From Micromonosporaceae bacterium (GTDB lineage: Bacteria; Actinomycetota; Actinomycetes; Mycobacteriales; Micromonosporaceae): DNA of 6,029 nucleotides. Where the stretch lies: assembly GCA_019689695.1 (NCBI GenBank), contig JADGHA010000283.1:1-6029 (forward strand), in the 5' to 3' direction. A model generated the notes under the pieces. It was given only the letters and a program-made list of their open reading frames with translations. It had not been told where the DNA came from and did not search any database. The first letter of the stretch is position 1, and each line of letters begins with the position of its first letter. Shown in pieces: positions 1 to 5,665 of this stretch. Position numbers and translations under genes: made by a program.

Positions 1-662
1 GCGGAGCACCCGCCACAGCCGACCGTGGACGGTTGCTGTTCGAGCAGAGCTGCGCGAGCTGCCACGGACCGGCCGGGCAGGGCACGCAGCGCGGGCCGTC
101 GCTGGTCGGGGTCGGCCCGGCGTCGCTGGACTTCCAGCTCAGCACTGGGCGCATGCCGCTGACCCGCGAGCAGCGCCAACCCGAGCGCGGCAAGCCCGCG
201 TTCTCCCGGGCGGACATCCGGGCCATCGTGGATTACGCCTCCACACTGGGCGGTGGCGGCGGGCCGGCCATTCCCTCGGTCCACCCGACAAATGTCCAAC
301 TCGGACAGTCGCTGTTCCTGGACAACTGCGCGGCCTGCCATTCCGCCGCCGGTAGCGGCGGCGCGCTCACCGGCGGCCAGTTCGCACCCTCGCTGGCCAA
401 GGCCACGCCCACCCAGGTGGCGGAGGCGATCCGGGTCGGCCCCGGCCTCATGCCCGCGTTCCCGGACACCGTCCTCGACGCCCGCGAGGTGAACGCCATC
501 GCGGAGTACGTACGCGCGCTGCAGGGCAGGCACACCGACACCGACCGCGGTGGCCTGCCGCTCGGCCGCATCGGACCGGTCACCGAAGGGCTGGTCGGGT
601 GGGCGGTCGGCCTGCTGCTTCTCGTGCTCGTGGTGCGCTGGCTCGGGAGCCGGGCCCGGTGA
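1..662 (+). CDS. qcrC: Diheme cytochrome c subunit of the cytochrome bc1 complex (QcrC), 5' partial
   Basis: This is the cytochrome c subunit of the actinobacterial menaquinol:cytochrome c reductase; it takes electrons from the Rieske centre and passes them to the terminal oxidase on the outer face of the membrane. The reading frame is open to the window edge (first full codon at base 3), so the N-terminal signal/anchor is missing and the TTG at 33 is only an internal Leu codon. Two c-type haem sites are visible: CASCH (bases 51-65) and CAACH (327-341). Each is followed by a likely axial Met, in GRMPL (Met at 153-155) and GLMPAF (Met at 450-452). The spacing and the GPSLVGVG and SGGAL segments match actinobacterial QcrC. 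The protein ends in one membrane helix (GWAVGLLLLVLVVRWL) and a short basic tail. The stop codon overlaps the qcrA start, so translation is coupled. The family assignment is firm; the missing 5' end is the only gap. Confidence 0.95.
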   Translation, partial: GAPATADRGRLLFEQSCASCHGPAGQGTQRGPSLVGVGPASLDFQLSTGRMPLTREQRQPERGKPAFSRADIRAIVDYASTLGGGGGPAIPSVHPTNVQLGQSLFLDNCAACHSAAGSGGALTGGQFAPSLAKATPTQVAEAIRVGPGLMPAFPDTVLDAREVNAIAEYVRALQGRHTDTDRGGLPLGRIGPVTEGLVGWAVGLLLLVLVVRWLGSRAR

Positions 663-1522
663 ACGGACATCGGCGGCGGCACATCAGGCGCGCGGAACTG
701 GCGGCGGCCGGCGCCTTCCTGCTCGCCGCGCTCGGCGCCGTGGGATTCGCGGTCGGGTACGCGTTCGGTGCCCAGACCCAGCTGGAGGGCGTCGCGCTGG
801 CGGTGGCCTGCGCCGGGAGCGCCGCCGGCCTGGGCATCGGGGCCAGGCGACTGGGGCCCGCCGGCGGGCACGTCGAGGAGCACGGCGGCTTCGCCTCACC
901 GGAGCTTGCCGCCGAGGCGCTCGCCGACCGGGTGACCGAGCCGGGGCGTGGCTGGCGGCGGGGCGTCCTCGTCCGGCTGCTCGGTCTCGCGGTGGGCAGC
1001 ATCGGGCTGGCACTGCTGTTCCCGCTGCGGTCCCTCATCGCACCCAGGCTGCCCGGGCCCACGCACACCCTGCGGCACACCCCGTGGCGCTCCGGCGGCC
1101 TGCGCCTGGTCGATACCACGGGCCGGCCGGTGCGCGCGGACGAGGTGACCGGAAACGACATCGTGGTGGTGTACCCGGAAGGGCACGTGGGCGCGGGGGA
1201 CGCGCCCGCGTTCGTGGTCCGCCTGGACCCGTCCCGGTTCAGCGCCCGGCCACCCGCCGCCGGGGTGGGCGGCATCGTCGCGTACTCCCTGCTGTGCACG
1301 CATGCCGGCTGCGCGGTCGGCCTGTACGAGCAGGGCACGGGCCAGATGTTCTGCCCCTGCCACCAGTCGGTCTTCGACCTGCTCGCCGGCGCCCGGCCGG
1401 TCGCCGGCCCGGCCAGCCGGCCGCTGCCCGGCCTACCGATCACAGTGGACTCCAGCGGGTTCCTGCGGGCGACCGGGGACTTCAGCTCGCCGCCCGGCCC
1501 CGGTTACTGGAGCCGGCCATGA
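659..1522 (+). CDS. qcrA: Rieske iron-sulfur subunit of the cytochrome bc1 complex (QcrA)
   Basis: This 287-residue Rieske [2Fe-2S] protein receives electrons from menaquinol oxidation at QcrB and passes them to QcrC. The start is the GTG overlapping the qcrC stop (GTGA), with GGGAG at 645-649, nine bases upstream. Three hydrophobic helices are visible (about residues 14-37, 43-61 and 102-121), as expected for actinobacterial QcrA, which has three where most bc1 Rieske proteins have one. The cluster-binding boxes are CTHAGC (213-218) and CPCHQ (232-236). By homology C213, H215, C232 and H235 bind the cluster, and C218-C234 forms the disulfide. The protein ends in a typical GYWSRP tail. It lacks the long N-terminal cytoplasmic stretch usual in actinobacterial QcrA (commonly 350 residues or more), because the first helix begins only about 13 residues after the start. 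An earlier in-frame GTG at 599 exists, but it lies deep inside qcrC and would only add qcrC-overlapping sequence. Confidence 0.95.
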   Translation: MNGHRRRHIRRAELAAAGAFLLAALGAVGFAVGYAFGAQTQLEGVALAVACAGSAAGLGIGARRLGPAGGHVEEHGGFASPELAAEALADRVTEPGRGWRRGVLVRLLGLAVGSIGLALLFPLRSLIAPRLPGPTHTLRHTPWRSGGLRLVDTTGRPVRADEVTGNDIVVVYPEGHVGAGDAPAFVVRLDPSRFSARPPAAGVGGIVAYSLLCTHAGCAVGLYEQGTGQMFCPCHQSVFDLLAGARPVAGPASRPLPGLPITVDSSGFLRATGDFSSPPGPGYWSRP

Positions 1523-3204
1523 TCGTGCGGAGGCTGGTGCGCCTGCTGGACTCGCGGCTGCGGCTGTCCGCACCGGTCCGTAGGGCGATGGCCAAGGTCT
1601 TCCCGGACCACTGGACGTTCATGTTCGGCGAGATAGCCCTGTACTCGTTCGTCGCGCTCGTGCTGACCGGCACCTTCCTGGCGCTGTTCTTCGAGCCCAG
1701 CACGACCGACCGCGTCTACCACGGCAGCTACCAGCCGCTGCACGGCAAGACCATCTCCGCCGCGTACGCCTCCACTGTGGAGCTGAGCTTCGACGTCCGC
1801 GCGGGCCTGCTCGTCCGGCAGGCCCACCACTGGGCCGCGCTGGTGTTCATCGGCGCCATCCTGCTGCACCTGGCCCGGATCTTCTTCACCGGCGCGTTCC
1901 GCAAGCCGCGCGAGATCAACTGGCTGGTTGGCGTCACCATGCTCACCCTGGCCCTGCTCAACGGCTTCACCGGCTACTCCATGCCGGACGACCTGCTGTC
2001 CGGCACCGGGCTGCGGATCGCGTACTCGGTGGTGGAGTCCATCCCGCTGCTCGGCGGCTGGCTGGCGTTCCTGCTCTTCGGCGGGGAGTTCCCGGCCGAC
2101 CAGACGGTGCCGCGGATGTTCTTCGCGCATGTGTTCCTCGTGCCCGCGGCGTTGGCCGGGCTGATCACCCTGCACATGCTGATCCTGGTCCGCCAGAAGC
2201 ACAGCCAGTTTCCGGCGCCCGGCCGCAACGAGCACAACGTGGTCGGCTCCCGGCTGTGGCCCAGCTACACCCTGCGCACCCTGGCGCTGTTCGCCGCGGT
2301 GCTCGCCGTGACGTTCGCCCTCGGCGGCCTGTTCCAGATCAACCCGGTCTGGATCTACGGGCCGTACGACCCGGCGCGAGCCACCTCTCCGGCCCAGCCG
2401 GACTGGTACGTCGCCTGGGAGGAGGGCGCGTTGCGGCTGTTCCCCGCCGCCGACTTCCGGATCTTCGGCTACCTGGTCCCGTCGCCGTTCTTCCCCGGCG
2501 TGGTGCTCGGCGCGCTGACCTTCCTGGCGCTGTACGCCTGGCCGTTTTTGGAGGCCCGGGTGACCGGGGAACGTACGGCACATCAGCTGCTGGACCGGCC
2601 GCGCGACCATCCGGCCCGGCTCGGTGTCGGCGTGGCGGCGTTGCTGTTCTACTCCGTGCTGGTCGGGGCCGCCGCGGACGACGTCTTCGCCCGCCTCCTC
2701 CGCGTCCCGGTCACCAGTCTGGTGTGGACGTTCCGGTTCCTGGCACTGGGGCTGCCGCTGGCCGGCGGGATGCTCGCGTACTATCTGGCTCGCGCGCTGC
2801 GCGCCGGGTCCGCCCCGGAATTCGCCGAACTGACCCGCGCTGACCTCCATCGGGGAGCCAAGGACGACCGGGTGCCCGGCGACGGCGACGGCCCGCCGGC
2901 GGCCCGTATCGAGGTGTGGCAGGAGTTCGGCCTGGTCTGGCGCTGGCGGTACGTGGAGCCCACCGGCGGCGCGAAGGACCTGGAGCTCACCAGCAACATC
3001 GACTACCCCAGCGAGCAGGAGGCGGCGAAGGCCGCCCGCGCCGCCTACCCCGGCGTGCCGATCGGCCCCGGGCGCCCACCGCCGGGTCTCGAGCTGCCGG
3101 CCGCGCCGGCCACCCGCCGCCTTGGCGGTCCCCTGGCCCGGGTGTTCCGGCTCGCCGCATGGCTGGTCGTGCTGCGGGCGGTGCGGCGTAGCCGGTCGAG
3201 GTGA
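1519..3204 (+). CDS. qcrB: Cytochrome b subunit of the cytochrome bc1 complex (QcrB) with C-terminal extension
   Basis: This is the 561-residue membrane subunit that oxidises menaquinol at the outer Q site and carries electrons through two b haems. The ATG overlaps the qcrA stop (ATGA), with GGAG at 1509-1512 six bases before it. Likely haem ligands are H103 (in HHW) and H117, spaced 14 apart, and H204 and H219, spaced 15 apart as in cytochrome b6 and actinobacterial QcrB. The Qo-site PEWY loop appears as PDWY (294-297). The segments FPDHW, DDLLSGTG, GAFRKPRE and LLDRPR are family hallmarks. The last core helix ends near residue 427. A soluble stretch follows, including about residues 463-513 (WQEFGLVWRWRYVEP, then NIDYPSEQEAAKAARAAYPG), then a proline-rich linker and a hydrophobic, arginine-rich tail (539-561). 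That stretch is not in the QcrB proteins I can recall and faintly resembles the DUF1508/YegP-type W-R-W-R repeat; this last point is inference. Confidence 0.95.
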   Translation: MIVRRLVRLLDSRLRLSAPVRRAMAKVFPDHWTFMFGEIALYSFVALVLTGTFLALFFEPSTTDRVYHGSYQPLHGKTISAAYASTVELSFDVRAGLLVRQAHHWAALVFIGAILLHLARIFFTGAFRKPREINWLVGVTMLTLALLNGFTGYSMPDDLLSGTGLRIAYSVVESIPLLGGWLAFLLFGGEFPADQTVPRMFFAHVFLVPAALAGLITLHMLILVRQKHSQFPAPGRNEHNVVGSRLWPSYTLRTLALFAAVLAVTFALGGLFQINPVWIYGPYDPARATSPAQPDWYVAWEEGALRLFPAADFRIFGYLVPSPFFPGVVLGALTFLALYAWPFLEARVTGERTAHQLLDRPRDHPARLGVGVAALLFYSVLVGAAADDVFARLLRVPVTSLVWTFRFLALGLPLAGGMLAYYLARALRAGSAPEFAELTRADLHRGAKDDRVPGDGDGPPAARIEVWQEFGLVWRWRYVEPTGGAKDLELTSNIDYPSEQEAAKAARAAYPGVPIGPGRPPPGLELPAAPATRRLGGPLARVFRLAAWLVVLRAVRRSRSR

Positions 3205-3211
3205 TCGACCG
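3193..3211 (+). terminator. Hairpin over the qcrB stop codon
   Basis: A perfect 7-bp inverted repeat, CGGTCGA (3193-3199) and TCGACCG (3205-3211), has a 5-base loop GGTGA that contains the qcrB TGA. No T-run follows. It could help end or protect the qcrCAB transcript, but a stem this short may be chance in GC-rich DNA. Confidence 0.35.
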
Positions 3212-3335
3212 ATAGGTGCGGTCCCGTCAGCTGATCGCAGTGCGGAGCCTGGCCGCGCCGAGCCGGCGAGCCCCGACCCGTGGCGTTGGCGGCACGCGAC
3301 TGCGACCGCGCCAGGCGCATGCCCCGGGTCTGGAT

Positions 3336-3359
3336 GGGTAGGCCGCCGGGGGAGTACCC
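3336..3359 (+). repeat. GGGTA-N14-TACCC inverted repeat upstream of the SDR gene
   Basis: Arms GGGTA (3336-3340) and TACCC (3355-3359) lie 14 bases apart, about 30 bp before the SDR start. The 184-bp gap between qcrB and the SDR gene otherwise shows no convincing -10/-35 pair. The GGGTA could also be read as a stress-sigma type -10 element, but no GTTT-like -35 lies at the right distance. An operator role is speculative. Confidence 0.25.
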
Positions 3360-3388
3360 GATCTGGCACGAGAGGTGGCTCTGGGAGT

Positions 3389-4510
3389 ATGCAAGCGCGG
3401 GTGAGGCGCGTCGCGTCGAAGGCAGGCGGAGCGATCCGCCCGCACGTTGCGAATGCTGCGCCGGTGCGGCTGGCGGTCGCCGGCGGTGCCGCCGCCGGCC
3501 TGCTCGGGCTGGTCGCACGCCGCCGTCGCGCGTCGCTGCGTGACCAGGTCGCCGTGGTGACCGGAGGGTCGCGTGGCCTGGGCCTGCTCATCGCCCGGGA
3601 GCTGGCGGCGCAGGGGTGCCGGCTGGCGATCTGCGGCCGCGACCCGGACGCCCTGGAGCGCGCGCGGGCCGACCTGGCCGGGCGCGGCGCAAAGGTGCTC
3701 GCCGTGCCGTGCGATGTGGCCGACCGCAGCCAGGTGGAGGCGTTCGTGGCGCGGACCGTGCAGGCGTACGGCGGTCTCGACATCCTGGTCAACAACGCCG
3801 GAACCATCCTGGTCGGCCCGGTCGACGCGGCGGCGGTGGCCGACTTCGAGGACGCGATGGGCGCGATGTTCTGGGGCACGGTGTACGCCACCATGGCCGC
3901 CCTCGCCCACCTGCGCGCCGCCCGTCCGGGCCGGATCGTCAACATCACCTCGATCGGCGGGAGGGTCAGCGTTCCGCATCTGGTGCCGTACAGCTGTGCC
4001 AAGTTCGCCGCGGTCGGGTTCTCCGACGGCCTGCGCGCGGAACTGGCGCCGCAGGGCATCCGGGTCACCACGGTCGTGCCGGGCCTGATGCGCACCGGCT
4101 CGCACCTGCACGCCCGCTTCGCCGGCCGGCCGCCCCGGGAGTTCGCCTGGTTCTCTCTGCTGGCCGGCGCGCCACTACTGTCCATGGACGGCGAACGCGC
4201 CGCACGGCGGATCGTCGACGGGCTGCGGCGGGGGCGGCCGCAGCTGACCCTGACACCGGCCGCCCAGGTGGCGACCCGGCTGAGTGGCGCGTTGCCGACG
4301 CTCACCGGCCGGCTGGTGGCGGCGAGCGCCCGCCTGCTCCCGTCGGCGCGGCCACCGAGCGGCACGGCGGAGGGGAGCCAGGTGCAGGAGTCGATCGGCC
4401 GGACGGCGCTGCGCCGGCTCACCACACTCAACCTGTCGGCCGCCGGCCGCTTCAACCAGGTCCCGCCCGACCGCCACCAGCACAAGGAGCGGGCACCCGG
4501 GGGCCGCTGA
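3389..4510 (+). CDS. SDR-family NAD(P)-dependent oxidoreductase with N-terminal hydrophobic segment
   Basis: This 373-residue classical short-chain dehydrogenase/reductase has an unknown substrate. The Rossmann dinucleotide motif is TGGSRGLG (residues 58-65), followed by GRD (83-85) after the second strand, which suggests NADP(H). Next come NNAG (135-138), the catalytic S188, and Y201/K205 in YSCAK; the Ser-Tyr gap of 13 is canonical. The tetrad Asn normally found in an NxxG helix motif is Met160 here (MFWG). A hydrophobic stretch at about residues 25-43, followed by RRRR, precedes the fold and could tether the protein to the membrane. About 80 residues follow the core and end in LTTLNLSAAGRFNQVP, similar to C-terminal tails of other actinobacterial SDRs as I recall them. 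The ATG at 3389 is preferred: AGGTGG at 3373-3378 lies ten bases upstream. A GTG at 3401 is an alternative. The gene lies 184 bp after qcrB, so cotranscription is uncertain. Confidence 0.88.
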   Translation: MQARVRRVASKAGGAIRPHVANAAPVRLAVAGGAAAGLLGLVARRRRASLRDQVAVVTGGSRGLGLLIARELAAQGCRLAICGRDPDALERARADLAGRGAKVLAVPCDVADRSQVEAFVARTVQAYGGLDILVNNAGTILVGPVDAAAVADFEDAMGAMFWGTVYATMAALAHLRAARPGRIVNITSIGGRVSVPHLVPYSCAKFAAVGFSDGLRAELAPQGIRVTTVVPGLMRTGSHLHARFAGRPPREFAWFSLLAGAPLLSMDGERAARRIVDGLRRGRPQLTLTPAAQVATRLSGALPTLTGRLVAASARLLPSARPPSGTAEGSQVQESIGRTALRRLTTLNLSAAGRFNQVPPDRHQHKERAPGGR

Positions 4511-4532
4511 CCGGCAGGCTCCCGGCGGGGAA

Positions 4533-4561
4533 GGCGGGTACCCGCGACCGGGCTACCCGCC
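4533..4561 (+). terminator. Strong GC hairpin after the SDR gene
   Basis: Outer arms GGCGGGTA (4533-4540) and TACCCGCC (4554-4561) pair perfectly. The inner arms CCCG (4541-4544) and CGGG (4549-4552) continue the stem, closed by a CGAC tetraloop with one bulged C at 4553. This gives 12 base pairs starting 22 bases after the SDR stop. There is no T-run, as is common for actinobacterial terminators. The left arm also sits in a 12-bp palindrome, GCGGGTACCCGC (4534-4545). Confidence 0.6.
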
Positions 4562-4633
4562 CCGACGACTGTCTATCTGCGACGAAAACGAGCGGGCGTC
4601 CGCGGCGCGAGCCACGCATGGCTGCGGTGGAGC

Positions 4634-4655
4634 TTGTCATGAAACCGTCACAGAT
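4634..4655 (+). promoter_or_regulatory. Tandem 11-bp GTCA repeat upstream of the first STAS gene
   Basis: Two 11-base units, TTGTCATGAAA and CCGTCACAGAT, place GTCA at 4636 and again at 4647. The GTCACAGA box begins 82 bp before the ATG at 4729. The same arrangement occurs before the second STAS gene. One-turn direct repeats are the usual site type for OmpR/PhoB-class response regulators; which protein binds here is unknown. The stretch from about 4562 to 4718 is clearly poorer in GC than the genes around it, which suits a promoter region. Confidence 0.5.
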
Positions 4656-4718
4656 CCGCGAAGGTAACGCCAAACGGTATCTCAACGCTGAGGCAGTCCC
4701 CATGATCCGGTATCCGCT

Positions 4719-4723
4719 GGAGG
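4719..4723 (+). promoter_or_regulatory. Ribosome binding site that sets the first STAS start
   Basis: GGAGG lies five bases before the ATG at 4729. In-frame ATGs at 4618 and 4702 have no comparable site. The codons between 4618 and 4728 have a noticeably lower third-position GC than the gene itself, which argues that this stretch is leader. The same GGAGG-N5 layout precedes the second STAS gene. Confidence 0.75.
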
Positions 4724-4728
4724 TCACG

Positions 4729-5238
4729 ATGAGCTCCGTCACCCCTGAGCCGGCTCGTGCGGGTCATGTCCCGCTGGTCAAGGTGGTCGTCACCGACGCG
4801 CTCGACGCGGCGGCGGTGCCGGCCTTTCGCGACCTGCTCGACGGTGCGCTCGCGCTGCGGCCCGAGCGGCTGGTCGTCGATGTGGCCAACTGCCCGCACA
4901 TCGACGGCGCGGCCGTGGCGGTGCTGCTGCACGCGCACCGCGAGGTGGTACGAAGCGGGGGCCACCTCGCGCTGCGGGAGGTGCCGGCGCGGCTGCGCGG
5001 CGACCCCCAACTGGCCGAGGTCGTCAACGAGCAGCACGGCGTCGAGCGCGCGACAGGCACCGCGCCAGCCGGCGAGTGGTGGTCTGCCGTGTGGGCCGGT
5101 ACCGGGGCCATCGTGCCGCGGCCGGACGCGGCGGCTGACCCGGCGGGACCGGGGTCCGGTCATCCGGAGACGGTGGCCGGCGCGAACCGAGAGCCGACCA
5201 CGACTGAGATGGGACAACTTGGACAATGGTCACGCTGA
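4729..5238 (+). CDS. STAS-domain protein lacking the phospho-acceptor serine
   Basis: This 169-residue protein has a STAS domain (anti-anti-sigma fold) at about residues 15-105: strand PLVKVVVTDALD, the helix after PAFRDLLDGAL, strand RLVVDVANC, then IDGAAVAVLL (58-67). In SpoIIAA-type antagonists this last loop reads D-S-S-G and its first serine is phosphorylated by an anti-sigma kinase; here it is D59-G60-A61, so that switch is absent. After the domain come about 60 residues of low-complexity Ala/Pro/Gly sequence with a WWSAVW patch (117-122), probably disordered. The protein could bind a partner constitutively or serve as a non-switching sensor; no target can be named from the sequence. 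The next gene starts inside its last codons. It is a paralogue of the STAS gene at 5666: a gap-free hand alignment of the core gives about 36 identities in 76 positions. Confidence 0.82.
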   Translation: MSSVTPEPARAGHVPLVKVVVTDALDAAAVPAFRDLLDGALALRPERLVVDVANCPHIDGAAVAVLLHAHREVVRSGGHLALREVPARLRGDPQLAEVVNEQHGVERATGTAPAGEWWSAVWAGTGAIVPRPDAAADPAGPGSGHPETVAGANREPTTTEMGQLGQWSR

Positions 5239-5528
5239 CCGACAACGCGATCGGGCTCATCCGCCGGCTCCTCAACCAACCCGGCATGGCCGAGGAGGCA
5301 GGCGTCCGCATCGCAGTGAGCGCTAGCCCTCGTTCCCTCTCCGTACGGGTGACGGACCGGCCGTACAACGGTGACCATGTCGTCACCACCTCGGGCGCCC
5401 GGCTGTTCCTCGACGCCGTGGCCGCGCAGGCCTTGGCCGGCAAGGCCCTCGACGCGTCCATCGTGGACGGCAGGGTGACGTTCGCGGTCACCGGGAGGGC
5501 TGCCTACTCCGAGGAAGCCGTCGGGTGA
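5226..5528 (+). CDS. Small cysteine-free HesB/IscA-like protein
   Basis: This 100-residue protein resembles the HesB/IscA (A-type Fe-S carrier) fold. It opens with VTLTDNAIGLIRRLLNQPG, continues with EEAGVRIAVS, and ends with SGARLFLDAVAAQALAGKALDA, then SIVDGRVTFAV, the order seen in IscA-like proteins. True A-type carriers bind Fe or a cluster through three conserved cysteines, but this protein has no cysteine at all and stops soon after the last strand, where the CxC motif would be. Cysteine-poor HesB-like proteins are, as I recall, common in actinomycetes, and their role is not established. The ATG overlaps the end of the upstream STAS gene by 13 bases in another frame. Only a weak GGGA (5211-5214) precedes it, so translation probably depends on coupling to the STAS gene. 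Function is unknown; calling it an active Fe-S assembly factor would be unjustified. Confidence 0.78.
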   Translation: MVTLTDNAIGLIRRLLNQPGMAEEAGVRIAVSASPRSLSVRVTDRPYNGDHVVTTSGARLFLDAVAAQALAGKALDASIVDGRVTFAVTGRAAYSEEAVG

Positions 5529-5569
5529 CCGCACGCCGGCCGCTCACCGCCGCCCATCGGCCGCGGAGT

Positions 5570-5617
5570 GCGGGGCTGTGCTGTCACAGAACTGTCATCT
5601 CTCCGCGGAGGCCCCGC
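5570..5617 (+). repeat. Inverted repeat enclosing the second STAS control region
   Basis: Arms GCGGGGC (5570-5576) and GCCCCGC (5611-5617) are perfectly complementary and 34 bases apart. The loop holds the GTCA direct repeat and the 10-bp palindrome CTCCGCGGAG (5601-5610). It might act as a weak terminator for the HesB-like gene or as an RNA structure in a leader. The long loop makes either role uncertain. Confidence 0.3.
5581..5602 (+). promoter_or_regulatory. Tandem 11-bp GTCA repeat upstream of the second STAS gene
   Basis: Two adjacent 11-base units, CTGTCACAGAA and CTGTCATCTCT, share CTGTCA at 5581 and 5592. The first unit contains the GTCACAGA box, which begins 83 bp before the GTG at 5666, against 82 bp at the first STAS gene. 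A TCCGCGGAGG segment follows at 5602-5611; the first STAS gene has TCCGCGAAGG at 4655-4664. The match in half-site, 11-bp phase and distance to the start supports a shared regulator. Confidence 0.5.
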
Positions 5618-5655
5618 CACATCGGCGCGTGACGCTCCCAGGAGGACAGCGATCT

Positions 5656-5660
5656 GGAGG
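5656..5660 (+). promoter_or_regulatory. Ribosome binding site for the second STAS gene
   Basis: GGAGG with a five-base spacer precedes the GTG at 5666 and selects it over later in-frame GTGs at 5672 and 5675. A second GGAGG at 5641-5645 is too far upstream for this start and has no start codon of its own at a suitable distance. Confidence 0.7.
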
Positions 5661-5665
5661 TACGG

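Noticed and set aside
550..1518. Upstream in-frame extension of qcrB
   Set aside because: The open frame runs back through qcrA, but the peptide is Arg/Gly-rich noise. The ATG at 1519 has a ribosome site, an ATGA overlap and the expected QcrB N-terminus.
3122..3388. Upstream in-frame extension of the SDR gene from 3122
   Set aside because: It would start inside qcrB, has no family resemblance, and lacks a better ribosome site than the start at 3389.
1504..4485. A 993-codon open frame on the minus strand covering qcrB and the SDR gene
   Set aside because: It is antisense to genes with clear haem, PDWY and SDR motifs. Its composition is the low-complexity Arg/Gly/Ala/Pro typical of GC-rich shadow frames, and it has no recognisable domain.
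4618..4728. Longer N-terminus for the first STAS protein starting at 4618 or 4702
   Set aside because: There is no GGAGG at those ATGs, third-position GC drops in this stretch, and it contains the repeat pair shared with the other STAS promoter.
5205..5230. Near-repeat GGACAACTTGGACAATGG at the STAS/HesB-like overlap
   Set aside because: It lies within the coding end of the STAS gene, occurs once, and is explained by the overlap of two genes; there is no sign of a regulatory role.
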